DNA from: Thalassotalea fonticola
Lineage (GTDB): Bacteria; Pseudomonadota; Gammaproteobacteria; Enterobacterales; Alteromonadaceae
Length of the DNA stretch: 64,000 nucleotides
Direction of reading: 5' to 3'
Assembly (NCBI RefSeq): GCF_032911225.1
Contig: NZ_CP136600.1
Coordinates: 992,001-1,056,000, forward strand
The position numbers were made by a program, and so were the translations under genes. The notes below the pieces were generated by a model that searched no databases, was not told the DNA's origin, and worked only from the letters and a program-made list of their open reading frames with translations. Position 1 is the stretch's first letter. Every line of letters starts with the position of its first letter. Positions 55,036-63,904 of the stretch are shown here, in pieces.

Positions 55036-57372
55036 ATGAAAGATAAGCTGTTTGGCTTTGTCGGAAAACACCCAATTTGGGTTATTCTCGTTAGCCTATC
55101 CTTCGCCTTTTTTGCTGCTTCAGGAGCACAAAACTTGGTATTTAAAAGTGATTACCGAGTATTTTTTGGTGCTGATAACCCACAATTGATGGCTTATGAG
55201 TCAATGCAAAATACATATAACAAGAGTGATAATGTTTCATTTGTTGTTGTACCTAAAGACGGTAACGTTTTTAGCGCTGAGCATTTACAAGCGTTAAAAG
55301 ACTTAACCAAACAAAGTTGGCAAGTGCCCTTCTCTACTCGAGTAGATTCAATTACTAACTTCCAATACACCTATGCCGAAGACGACGACATGATCGTTGA
55401 AGACTTAGTTATGGATACCAGCAAGTTAACTTCAACAGATTTAAGCAATATCAAAAACATTGCTATTAACGAGCCGCTTTTGCTTAATAAAATTATTTCA
55501 CCTACTGGCCATGTATCTGTGGTCAACGTTAGCGTGCAATTTCCAGGGTTAGATCCAAATGCTGAAATTGCAAATGTGTCAAATTTTGTAAAAAAAATGA
55601 AAGCTAATTTTATCGTTGCCAACCCAGGAACTGAAGTTCATTTATCCGGTATGGTTATGATGAACGGAGCTTTTACTGAAGTTGCTATGAGTGATAGCGC
55701 GACTTTAATACCATTAATGTTCTTAATTGTTATTGTCTTTATTGGCCTGTTATTGCGTACTATATCCGGTACTTTTGCCACAGTGATGATTATCATCATA
55801 AGTATTGCTACCACTATGGGAATAGCAGGCTGGCTCGGTTTCTATTTAACCGGTCCTTCTTCATCGGCACCAACCATGATATTAACTTTAGCGGTTGCCG
55901 ATTGTATTCATATACTCTCGTCAATGTTTTATGAAATGCGCCAAGGCAATGACAAAAAAACAGCTCTGGCGAAAAGCTTACGCCTTAATTTGCAACCAAT
56001 ATTCTTAACCAGTATCACCACCGCTATCGGTTTCTTGAGCATGAATTTTTCTGATTCACCGCCATTTAGAGATCTAGGCAATTTGGTCGCCATGGGGGTT
56101 ATGCTGGCTTTCATATTTTCAATTACCATTTTCCCGGCATTACTGACGGTACTGCCAATTAAAATAAAAGCAGTGGCAGAAGGTAAAACCGATGCTATGT
56201 CTACTTTAGCAAGCTTTGTTATCAAAAAAAGAAAGCTATTGTTGCCATTAACCAGCGTTATTATTATAGCTTCAACGTTGTTTATTCCTAAAAACGAACT
56301 CAATGATGACTTTGTAAAATATTTCGATACATCAATACCATACCGTGTTGCTACTGATTACATGCAAGAACATTTATCAGGTATGACATTATTAGAAATA
56401 TCCGTTAAAACAGGCATCTCTAGTGGTATAAATAACCCGGAATATTTACGTAATTTAGCCAACTTTAGCGATTGGTTACGCCAACAACCTGAAACGGACC
56501 ACGTTAATACCATTACGGATACCTTAAAGCGTTTAAATAAAAACATGCATGCTGACGATCCTGCTTGGTACAAATTACCTACAGAGCAAGAAATGGCGGC
56601 GCAATACTTATTACTTTATGAAATGTCACTACCTTACGGGTTAGATCTAAATAACCAACTCAATGTAGATAAATCATCAGCTAAAATAGTGGCTACTTTC
56701 AAAAACTTAACCAGCAATGAATTGATTGAAATAGAGCAACGAATTAATGCATGGTTTGCCAATAACGCAGCCCAATACACAGTGGATGTTGCGAGTCCTA
56801 GTTTAATGTTTGCCCATATTGGCCAGCGCGGTATCAACAGCATGTTAATAGGCACCACGTTAGCCTTATTACTTATCTCAATTATTTTAGGCGTTGCCTT
56901 AAAGAGCTGGCGCTACGGCGCAATTAGCTTACTACCTAATTTGATTCCTGCGGGGGTAGCATTTGGTATTTGGGGACTCATTGAGGGTCAAGTTGGTATG
57001 AGTATATCCGTGGTTATTGGTATGACTCTGGGTATTGTTGTTGACGATACCGTGCACTTTTTAACTAAATACTTACATGCACGCCGTGAAAAGCAAGCTA
57101 GCCCTGAAGCTGCGGTTCACTATGCTTTTGGTAATGTTGGTAGCGCCCTGTGGACAACCACATTCGTATTAGTCGCTGGCTTTATCGTTTTGGCACAATC
57201 GTCATTTAGCTTAAATGCTGACATGGGTTTACTGACCGCCATCACTATTCTTATTGCATTGATCGTTGATTTCTTATTCTTGCCACCGTTGTTGATGGCA
57301 CTTGATAAAGATAAAAACACAGCGTCAGTAATAAATCAGAACACCTTAACTGCCGAACTTTCAGCAAGTTAA
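55036..57372 (+). CDS. MMPL/RND-family exporter
   Basis: Inner-membrane RND-superfamily protein of 778 residues with the MMPL two-repeat plan: one N-terminal helix and a periplasmic domain, then five helices (about 225-385), repeated from about 405 to 760. The first half includes a sterol-sensing-like block (LTLAVADCIHILSSM) with an aspartate in the fourth helix, and the second has GIVVDDTVHFLTKY, the expected proton-relay aspartates. The start at 55036 is chosen because GGAGAG precedes it; the upstream GTG lies inside operator 3. Relatives move lipids, pigments and polyketide-like molecules. Confidence 0.9.
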   Translation: MKDKLFGFVGKHPIWVILVSLSFAFFAASGAQNLVFKSDYRVFFGADNPQLMAYESMQNTYNKSDNVSFVVVPKDGNVFSAEHLQALKDLTKQSWQVPFSTRVDSITNFQYTYAEDDDMIVEDLVMDTSKLTSTDLSNIKNIAINEPLLLNKIISPTGHVSVVNVSVQFPGLDPNAEIANVSNFVKKMKANFIVANPGTEVHLSGMVMMNGAFTEVAMSDSATLIPLMFLIVIVFIGLLLRTISGTFATVMIIIISIATTMGIAGWLGFYLTGPSSSAPTMILTLAVADCIHILSSMFYEMRQGNDKKTALAKSLRLNLQPIFLTSITTAIGFLSMNFSDSPPFRDLGNLVAMGVMLAFIFSITIFPALLTVLPIKIKAVAEGKTDAMSTLASFVIKKRKLLLPLTSVIIIASTLFIPKNELNDDFVKYFDTSIPYRVATDYMQEHLSGMTLLEISVKTGISSGINNPEYLRNLANFSDWLRQQPETDHVNTITDTLKRLNKNMHADDPAWYKLPTEQEMAAQYLLLYEMSLPYGLDLNNQLNVDKSSAKIVATFKNLTSNELIEIEQRINAWFANNAAQYTVDVASPSLMFAHIGQRGINSMLIGTTLALLLISIILGVALKSWRYGAISLLPNLIPAGVAFGIWGLIEGQVGMSISVVIGMTLGIVVDDTVHFLTKYLHARREKQASPEAAVHYAFGNVGSALWTTTFVLVAGFIVLAQSSFSLNADMGLLTAITILIALIVDFLFLPPLLMALDKDKNTASVINQNTLTAELSAS

Positions 57373-57393
57373 TTAAAATATTTGGAGAAAATT

Positions 57394-58206
57394 ATGTTAA
57401 ATAAACAAATCATTGCCAGTCTTTTTACTACTGTGGCTCTATCAATAGTAACTGCTAATGCAATAGCGGTGCCGTCACAACAAGTGCAAGCCGAAAAGCT
57501 GGGTTTAGAAATATCTGAAGAAGCTAAATCACGTGATACTGGTTGGGCAGATAACACTTCCGATATGTTGATGTTACTGCGGAATAAACAAGGCCAGGAG
57601 AGTATTCGTGAAATTAAAACAAAAACCCTGGAATTGTTAGACGATGGCGATAAAAGCCTAACTATTTTTAACAAACCAAGGGATGTAAAAGGCACGTCTT
57701 TTTTAAGCTTTTCACACCCTGTTGGCAATGATGACCAATGGCTCTATTTACCGTCGTTAAAGCGAGTAAAGCGTATTTCTTCACGCAATAAATCTGGCCC
57801 ATTTATGGGCTCAGAATTTTCTTTTGAAGATTTAAGTTCATTTGAAATTGAAAAATATCGTTATAACTATTTAGGCGATGAGAACATAAATGGTCTTGAA
57901 AGTTTTATGGTTGAACAATTTCCAGTGGCTGAAAACTCTGGCTATACAAGGCGTATCGTTTGGCTGGATAAAATAGAATATCGCGTACAAAAAATTGATT
58001 TTTATGATCGTAAAAATTCACTGCTAAAAACCTTGTCATATAGCGATTATAAACAGTATTTAAATAAATATTGGCGTGCTGATTCGGCATTAATGATTAA
58101 TCACCAAAGTGGCAAAAGCACCGAGTTACAATGGAGCAACTATGCTTTTAAAACGGGATTAGTCGAAAGTGATTTTAACCGTAACACCTTAAAACGTGCG
58201 CGTTAG
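57394..58206 (+). CDS. LolA-like outer-membrane lipoprotein-sorting protein
   Basis: Periplasmic protein of 270 residues with a signal peptide (about 1-27, ending AIA) and the half-barrel LolA/LolB-like fold of family PF17131: DMLMLLRNKQGQES, FLSFSHPVGNDDQWLYLPSL, RIVWLDKIEYRVQKIDFYD. The start at 57394 has GGAGA upstream; the in-frame TTG at 57382 is ignored. Such proteins carry a hydrophobic molecule across the periplasm. Placed 21 bases after the exporter and 5 before the barrel gene, so it is the likely shuttle between them. Confidence 0.85.
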   Translation: MLNKQIIASLFTTVALSIVTANAIAVPSQQVQAEKLGLEISEEAKSRDTGWADNTSDMLMLLRNKQGQESIREIKTKTLELLDDGDKSLTIFNKPRDVKGTSFLSFSHPVGNDDQWLYLPSLKRVKRISSRNKSGPFMGSEFSFEDLSSFEIEKYRYNYLGDENINGLESFMVEQFPVAENSGYTRRIVWLDKIEYRVQKIDFYDRKNSLLKTLSYSDYKQYLNKYWRADSALMINHQSGKSTELQWSNYAFKTGLVESDFNRNTLKRAR

Positions 58207-58211
58207 TCACA

Positions 58212-59444
58212 ATGAACCTGATACAGAAAATAAAAAAACCAGTGTTGCTTACTACGCTTGGATTAAACAGCATGTTGCTACCGTTAGCAGCCTCTGCTGA
58301 CGATTTTGAGCTCTCTGGTAAGATTGGCTTTGAACAGCGCTACTTTGCCGAACAAGGCCAATACGATGGACAGCTAGAGCACAGCCAAGCATCAATCTTT
58401 GTTGAACCTGAGCTTTATTGGGGGTGGAATGAAGGCAGCGACACCTTAACTTTTAAACCCTTTTATCGCCAGGATGAGTATGACGATGAACGTAGCCATG
58501 CTGACATTCGCGAGTTGTCTTACATTCATGCCAGTGACAACTGGGAATTGAGGGCCGGTATTCGTAAAGAATTCTGGGGGGTTACAGAGTTTCAACACCT
58601 TGTCGATGTAATAAACCAAACCGATGGTGTTGAAGATACCGATGGCGAAGATAAACTCGGCCAACTTATGCTTAACCTTTCATTAGTGAAAGATTGGGGC
58701 ATCATCGATATGTATTTATTGCCTGGTTTTAGAGAAAGAACGTTTGTCGGTCAGGAAAGTCGTCTGCGCGGCCCTGTAACGGTTGATAACCATAATATAC
58801 GTTATGAGTCTTCGGCAGAAGATAATCATCTCGATGTGGCGATGCGCTGGAGTCACACTATAGGCGCCTTTGATTTGGGCAGTTACTGGTTTCATGGTAC
58901 TAACCGCGAGCCCATACTAACGCCAGTAACTGAAGGCAATAAAGTAGTACTCAATCAATACTATAACCAAATGGATCAGTTTGGTGTTGATCTTCAAGCA
59001 ACCATTAACGATTGGTTGTGGAAATTTGAAACCATATATCGTACTACCGACGATGATGACTTTTGGGCGACTCAAGCTGGTTTTGAATATACTTTTATCG
59101 GAGTATTTGACAGCAACGCTGATGTCGGCTTATTAACGGAATATGGTTGGGACTCGCGCGGTGAAGGAGATGAAAACTCTCCGGGTGCCAATATACAAGA
59201 CGATATCTTTTTGGGCAGTCGTCTTGCGTTTAACGATATGCAAAGCAGTGAGATGCTGATTGGTTTTGGTGCAGATTTAGAGCACAATGCCTTTAGCTTT
59301 CTTATCGAAGGTAACCGACGCTTTGGTGAAAACGTTAAAATAAGTCTCGATCTCAGGCTACTGCAGAGCACTAATAGCACAGATCAACTTTATGTTATCA
59401 AAGATGATGACCATATTCAGCTTGCAGCAGAGTATTATTTTTAA
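58212..59444 (+). CDS. Outer-membrane beta-barrel protein of unknown function
   Basis: Protein of 410 residues: signal peptide (cut near AASA, residue 29) followed by alternating amphipathic beta strands rich in aromatic residues, ending in the YYF-type C-terminal signature used by the BAM complex. It resembles DUF1302-like barrels that occur with DUF1329/LolA-like proteins and RND exporters, but identity is not certain. Starts 5 bases after the LolA-like gene, so it is the third gene of the exporter operon. A strong terminator follows. Confidence 0.8.
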   Translation: MNLIQKIKKPVLLTTLGLNSMLLPLAASADDFELSGKIGFEQRYFAEQGQYDGQLEHSQASIFVEPELYWGWNEGSDTLTFKPFYRQDEYDDERSHADIRELSYIHASDNWELRAGIRKEFWGVTEFQHLVDVINQTDGVEDTDGEDKLGQLMLNLSLVKDWGIIDMYLLPGFRERTFVGQESRLRGPVTVDNHNIRYESSAEDNHLDVAMRWSHTIGAFDLGSYWFHGTNREPILTPVTEGNKVVLNQYYNQMDQFGVDLQATINDWLWKFETIYRTTDDDDFWATQAGFEYTFIGVFDSNADVGLLTEYGWDSRGEGDENSPGANIQDDIFLGSRLAFNDMQSSEMLIGFGADLEHNAFSFLIEGNRRFGENVKISLDLRLLQSTNSTDQLYVIKDDDHIQLAAEYYF

Positions 59445-59511
59445 TGGTAGATTTATAGATGGGTAAGTTCCTGTATATAATCCTGTGATACTAGTAGTTA
59501 TTAGTATCAAT

Positions 59512-59545
59512 TGACAAAAGCCTCTCCCTGAGGCTTTTGTCATTT
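59512..59545 (+). terminator. Terminator of the MMPL exporter operon
   Basis: A 13-base-pair perfect stem (TGACAAAAGCCTC / GAGGCTTTTGTCA) with loop TCCCT, 68 bases past the barrel gene. Confidence 0.7.
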
Positions 59546-59636
59546 ATAAAATTAATATAACGTAAGCATTTTGCTAATACACTATTATTGCTCATACTCT
59601 AGCTATTCCACAATTTAGTTATGTCACTGGTATTCA

Positions 59637-60149
59637 ATGCGAAAGAACAATCCTACAATGCAACAATTGTTAAACACTCTACCCCAGCAAGGAGAGCTGG
59701 TTTGGATAGGAGTAAGGCCGGCAAGAAATGAAGTAATGTTAGAATTAATCCAGGCTGAAGTTAAAGTTGGTGAAGGTCTAGTTAAAGATAGGTTTACTGG
59801 AATTAGTGAAAGTAAAAGGCAGATCACATTAATTCAACATGAACATTTAATGGCAATGGCTTCGCTATTGCACCAAGACGAAATTTCAGCCAATATACTA
59901 AGACGAAACCTTGTAGTAAAAGGGATTAATCTGCTTGCCTTAAAAGGGCAAACCTTTTGTATAAACGATGTAGTATTGCAAACTACAGGCTTGTGCCACC
60001 CTTGTTCTAAAATGGAAACTACTTTAGGTCCTGGTGGTTATAATGCAATGCGGGGGCACGGTGGCATTACCGCGAAAGTGTTAAGTCCTGGATTTATCAA
60101 GATAGGTGATACCGTTAAATTAAGTCAGAAAAAAGCTCAATCACATTAA
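59637..60149 (+). CDS. MOSC domain-containing protein
   Basis: Small MOSC-fold protein of 170 residues. Segment GLVKDRFTGISESKRQITLI is the domain start; the conserved cysteine is in TTGLCHPCSKMETTLGPGGYNAMRGHGGITAKVL. The family includes molybdenum cofactor sulfurases and proteins such as YiiM that detoxify N-hydroxylated bases. Not adjacent to molybdenum genes. The start may instead be the ATG at 59658; no clear Shine-Dalgarno separates them. Confidence 0.88.
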   Translation: MRKNNPTMQQLLNTLPQQGELVWIGVRPARNEVMLELIQAEVKVGEGLVKDRFTGISESKRQITLIQHEHLMAMASLLHQDEISANILRRNLVVKGINLLALKGQTFCINDVVLQTTGLCHPCSKMETTLGPGGYNAMRGHGGITAKVLSPGFIKIGDTVKLSQKKAQSH

Positions 60150-60425
60150 AATATGCCTAACTTTTGATTGTTGTAATTTAAAAATTACATTTATCATCGA
60201 TACTAAATTTATTATTTTTATTTTTTACACGGCCCCTTCAGCACGCTCTATCACTCGTTTTAGGCCAAAATACGTCCAAAAAGTAAAAAAAGTTAAGATC
60301 TTTTAAAAAATCTATTGATCTTGCTGTAGAAGTGGTGTTTTATAGTGTTAGTGATTCTGCTTTGCTAATAAATAAACATTTTAGTAGTGTTACTTTTTTT
60401 AATTATTCAACAAGGAATAAAAACA

Positions 60426-60701
60426 ATGAATAAAAGTGAATTGATTTCAAAAATCGCTGAAGGCGCAGATCTTTCTAAAGCTTCAGCTGGTCGTGCATTA
60501 GATACTTTAATCGAATCTGTTACTGCTGAGTTAGCAAGTGGCGGTGACGTTGCACTTGTAGGTTTTGGTACTTTTAAAGTTAGCGATCGTGCTGCTCGTA
60601 CTGGCCGTAACCCACAAACTGGTGCAGAAATTCAAATTGCTGCATCTAAAGCTCCTGGCTTCAAAGCTGGTAAGTCTTTAAAAGATGCTTGTAACAGCTA
60701 A
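60426..60701 (+). CDS. hupB: DNA-binding protein HU
   Basis: Nucleoid protein of 91 residues. Dimerisation helices ([17 protein letters not shown]), then the HU signature [21 protein letters not shown] that forms the DNA-clamping arms. The start at 60426 has AAGGA upstream; the earlier in-frame ATG at 60387 adds non-homologous residues. Assigned to the beta-type HU by length and similarity. Monocistronic with a strong terminator. Confidence 0.94.
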   Translation: MNKSELISKIAEGADLSKASAGRALDTLIESVTAELASGGDVALVGFGTFKVSDRAARTGRNPQTGAEIQIAASKAPGFKAGKSLKDACNS

Positions 60702-60727
60702 TTAACGCTTTATAAGTATTTTAAAAT

Positions 60728-60750
60728 AGCCGCTTTTTAGCGGCTTTTTT
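60728..60750 (+). terminator. Intrinsic terminator of the HU gene
   Basis: AGCCGCT-TTTT-AGCGGCT stem-loop followed by T residues. Confidence 0.9.
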
Positions 60751-60777
60751 GTACCTGTAATAAAAGTCGTCATTCTA

Positions 60778-61860
60778 TTAATTTCGAAGCGAAAGCGTCA
60801 CCAATACAACGCCATGATCGGTACTTTCACCATCGCGTTCAAATATAGGGTTTATCAGGTGTCGGTCATAAGTGTCATAGTTACTCACTTCAAACAAACT
60901 GCCTTGGAAATTCGCATCAAACTCACATGATAATAAAATATAATCCAGTACTGATTCGGTAGCGCCGTAGTAATGTGTAGGCTTACGTGAAATATGCTCA
61001 GTATCGTTATCGGTACTTTGGTATAAATCCCAAGCATCACTTAAACAATATTTTTCAAGGTAGGCGTTGACATCAAATGCAGAGGCAAAGCGTAATGTAT
61101 TGGTTAACAAATGCGTGAGTACCCCATCTTGTAGAGTATTGTTAAAATCTCCCAGTAGTATCATTGGCCGGCCTGATTGTTCTCTTTGGCAAATCATTTC
61201 AGCAAATAACAACGCCGCTTCACTACCACGTTGCACAGACGAGCCCCAACCTCCTATTACTTGCGCCTTGAGTTTCTCGATAATATTTTTTTCTGGCGAC
61301 AATTCAATGTTTTGTTCATGCTCAATCAATGGTCGTTTAGATTTAAAGTGCACAACATAACAATCACAAAGTCCTATGTGAGGTAAATCTATGGTTGCCC
61401 TTAACACCTTGCGACTGAATGAAAAATCTGCATTAAGCCCTATCGCCTTTGCTAAAGCTTCATCCGGCTGCACGGCAGCTATTTCGGTAATGTTATATTT
61501 TGAGGCAATCGCAACTACCGGACTTTTACAAATAAAGTCATCAACAACTTCGGCTTCATCAACAACATAAAAGTATGGATAGCCTTGCTCTTGCACCAAC
61601 TTATTTAATGGCACTGGGCTAAATACTTCCTGAAAGCCAATTACATCAGGTGTAAATTCAGATAAATAATCAGATATCCAATTTTGTTTTTTTTGCCATT
61701 GCTCAGCACTTAATATTTTTTCAAAATCGTAAAATGCAAAAGGAGGTTCAATATAGTTATATAAATTGAATGTGGCAATTTTGATGGATGAGTTTGGTAC
61801 AAATTTGGCAGTATCTGCCGGCGTACTTGCTTCAATACTGTTATTGTTAGGCAACCGCAA
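60778..61860 (-). CDS. Endonuclease/exonuclease/phosphatase family protein
   Basis: Protein of 360 residues with the EEP (DNase I-like) fold: N-terminal KIATFNLYNYIEPP, catalytic glutamate in DVIGFQEVFSP, YVVHFKSKRP, MILLGDFNNTLQDG, and the C-terminal SDHGVVLVTLSL. No signal peptide. Substrate is unknown: the family includes nucleases, phosphatases and sphingomyelinases. Separate transcription unit on the minus strand opposite HU. Confidence 0.88.
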   Translation of the reverse strand: MRLPNNNSIEASTPADTAKFVPNSSIKIATFNLYNYIEPPFAFYDFEKILSAEQWQKKQNWISDYLSEFTPDVIGFQEVFSPVPLNKLVQEQGYPYFYVVDEAEVVDDFICKSPVVAIASKYNITEIAAVQPDEALAKAIGLNADFSFSRKVLRATIDLPHIGLCDCYVVHFKSKRPLIEHEQNIELSPEKNIIEKLKAQVIGGWGSSVQRGSEAALLFAEMICQREQSGRPMILLGDFNNTLQDGVLTHLLTNTLRFASAFDVNAYLEKYCLSDAWDLYQSTDNDTEHISRKPTHYYGATESVLDYILLSCEFDANFQGSLFEVSNYDTYDRHLINPIFERDGESTDHGVVLVTLSLRN

Positions 61861-62044
61861 TCCTTGGGTATTGTTTCAATTATAATTTTTGAATAATAAA
61901 ATTATAACTGATTAAAACACTACTTGTCCGCTTTTCACCTGCCGTAAAACACACAATTGCGATTAAAGTTACAATTAAATGAATTGTTTCAGTCATGAAA
62001 TAAGGTATTATCGAAAATTATTATTTTATTTCTGAAAATTTCCT
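61861..62044. other. AT-rich gene-free spacer
   Basis: No gene or repeat seen. It holds the upstream region of the decayed LysE gene and probably the promoter of the nuclease-family gene. Confidence 0.5.
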
Positions 62045-62113
62045 ATGGATTTCACTGTTTTAGCTATCTTTATCCCAACCGTATTCTTCATTTCCATCAC
62101 CCCGGGAAGGTAG
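62045..62113 (+). pseudogene. LysE-family exporter, 5' remnant
   Basis: Opens with MDFTVLAIFIPTVFFISITPG, the usual start of LysE/RhtB amino-acid exporters (first membrane helix with the conserved TPG), then stops at codon 23. The remaining 180 or so residues are absent: the sequence joins an unrelated coding fragment at about 62107. A deletion junction is likely. Confidence 0.75.
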
Positions 62114-62482
62114 ACCAAGTTTTGTAAATTGGTATTGTGACATTGCCAGCGGTGGTTTAATTGATGCTGGTGGTGTTCTAACGGTGCATCGCCACACATC
62201 ATCGCATTGATTCAATAGTTAAACGATAATGTTAGCGGTGTATCAATATTCAAAAGCGATTACCCTGGCATGATTAGCATTGGTAGCCGGTTGCTAATAG
62301 ATAAGATGATCAACAATGCGCTAACCCAAACGCCACAAATTAATTCATCCGTTTATCCTGAACAACCTTACAATTCATTAGCTATGTTTCAACAATGTGA
62401 AGCTGATCCTTGGTCATTTTATGATCCAACGTCGCCGACATACTTTGAAGGTTTAAAAACACCTAAGTGGCAATTACCATAA
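62106..62482 (+). pseudogene. Orphan coding remnants of unknown origin
   Basis: Two open pieces in the same direction: 62106-62210 (GRPSFVNWYCDIASGG..., ending TGA) and 62219-62482 (including MISIGSRLLIDKMINNALTQ and ending KTPKWQLP). They are separated by stops and look like the end of a longer protein whose front is lost. The family was not recognised. No ribosome site at 62270. Confidence 0.5.
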
Positions 62483-62510
62483 ATCATTAGCACGTAAATT
62501 CCTTAAACTT

Positions 62511-62941
62511 TTATAATGCAAAGTGTTTTTTCTTGGCTTTTTCAAACTCTTCTTGGTCTGCATTCCAAACCCTTTTAAGTGGTATTTCTTACTAGGCGTT
62601 ACAATGATGCAGGTAAAATCATTTTCATCATCGCGGTACAAGAATTGCCAAAAATACGCCGCACAAGCCTGTTAAATGTCAGCCATAGTAAACGCTTGAA
62701 CATCCCACCAAGTCATACCTTTAAGCATTTTGTAAGGTAAGCCGGTAATAACGGACCACTCTTTAATGGTGTCAAACTCACCCTTTAACGCATCATATAG
62801 CATTAATCCACTATGGCCCAGGCACCATAATTTATTCAAGCCTTCATTACTTAAACTGGCCTTAGTTTTTGAATTTTTGTTGACTGTTTTTTTATCAAAC
62901 GAATCACTTTTTGCTTCAAAGTTTGTCTGTATCTTAGCCAT
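62511..62941 (-). pseudogene. Hypothetical protein, broken by a stop and a frameshift
   Basis: Starting at the ATG at 62941 (MAKIQTNFEAKSD) the frame stops with TAA at 62674-62672, but continues in the same frame for about 30 coherent residues (QACAAYFWQFLYRDDENDF...KKYHLK). A one-base loss in the T-run at about 62573-62576 then shifts to the frame RVWNADQEEFEKAKKKHFAL, which ends at 62511. Without these two changes the product would be about 142 residues. Family unknown; no signal peptide. Confidence 0.65.
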
Positions 62942-63145
62942 AACTACCCCTAACGACTTAGTGACATATTATGTCAGAGCATAGCATGCGGCATCTATGG
63001 TAATGCCTGGTGAAACCAGCAATAGTCAGATTATGTTGAAATAGAAGTGCTTTACTGGTGATTATGTAGAAATAAGCGCAAACCAAAATGCATAATTGGA
63101 TATTTGTACTAAACTTATTTTCAACTTTTAAAGGAGGAAATAACA

Positions 63146-63796
63146 ATGAATATGTCCAAATATTTCATTGCCGTAATAACAAGTAGTATGTTCATAACTA
63201 ACCCTGCACTTTCACAAGACGCAGGAAATGCAAGCAACAAACTAAGTCAACTCGATTGCTCGACAAACCAAATAGCCAAGTTTGATGGTGAAAATTGGGT
63301 TTGTGCCGAAGATGTTAAAGAAAGTGGTGGTTATGTAGTAATCGATAGTGAAGGAAAAGAAGTTGCTGAAGTGTTTCCTAGAACTATCGGAGGGTATTAC
63401 TCTGTAATAAGAACTAAGTATACTTATCAAACCGCCACTGGTACCGAAAGAGCCATAATGTTACAACTAACAAAGGAAAGGTTGGCTGATGGAGTAAATA
63501 TAGTTTTCAAAGAGTTGAATTGCCAAGGCCCCGTTTATATGTATTCCAATAATCTATTCTTGAGTGGTTTCGATTATCGTGCAGCAACTTTAGTCGACCC
63601 AGTGTCAGGGGATGCAACTGTATGGGTTAGTAAAAACGGAATTCCTGAAGAAACTACCTTAACAAGCTATATGACAAACTTTGGCGAATGTAGAAATTTT
63701 TCATCCCCTTCTACTCGACTATTGATTGAAGCTGAAGTTCTGTATGATGATTTTCATGAAGTATATCCCCCCCCTTATCATATGGAAGAAAGATAA
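63146..63796 (+). CDS. Secreted protein of unknown function
   Basis: Protein of 216 residues with a signal peptide (about 1-24, ending ALS) and a Ser/Asn-rich start. The segment LDCSTNQIAKFDGENWVCAED resembles a short module common in secreted bacterial proteins just after the signal. Four cysteines lie in the mature part. The gene has an unusually good Shine-Dalgarno (AAAGGAGGAAAT) eight bases before the ATG, so it is probably well translated. No family recognised and no functional neighbours. Confidence 0.7.
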   Translation: MNMSKYFIAVITSSMFITNPALSQDAGNASNKLSQLDCSTNQIAKFDGENWVCAEDVKESGGYVVIDSEGKEVAEVFPRTIGGYYSVIRTKYTYQTATGTERAIMLQLTKERLADGVNIVFKELNCQGPVYMYSNNLFLSGFDYRAATLVDPVSGDATVWVSKNGIPEETTLTSYMTNFGECRNFSSPSTRLLIEAEVLYDDFHEVYPPPYHMEER

Positions 63797-63904
63797 CTAA
63801 TCGATAGGATCAGTAATATGGGCCTTTTCTTTACAACAAGCCAATGAGCCAAACCACCTCTTTTAGGCTAAGCTTTATTTTAAATGTTGAATACTGGTGA
63901 CTAA

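Noticed and set aside
55929..56303. 124-codon minus-strand frame inside the MMPL gene
   Set aside because: Antisense shadow of an intact coding sequence with strong family motifs on the plus strand.
57369..57728. 119-codon minus-strand frame over the LolA-like gene
   Set aside because: The plus strand there encodes a signal peptide and a recognised domain with a good ribosome site.
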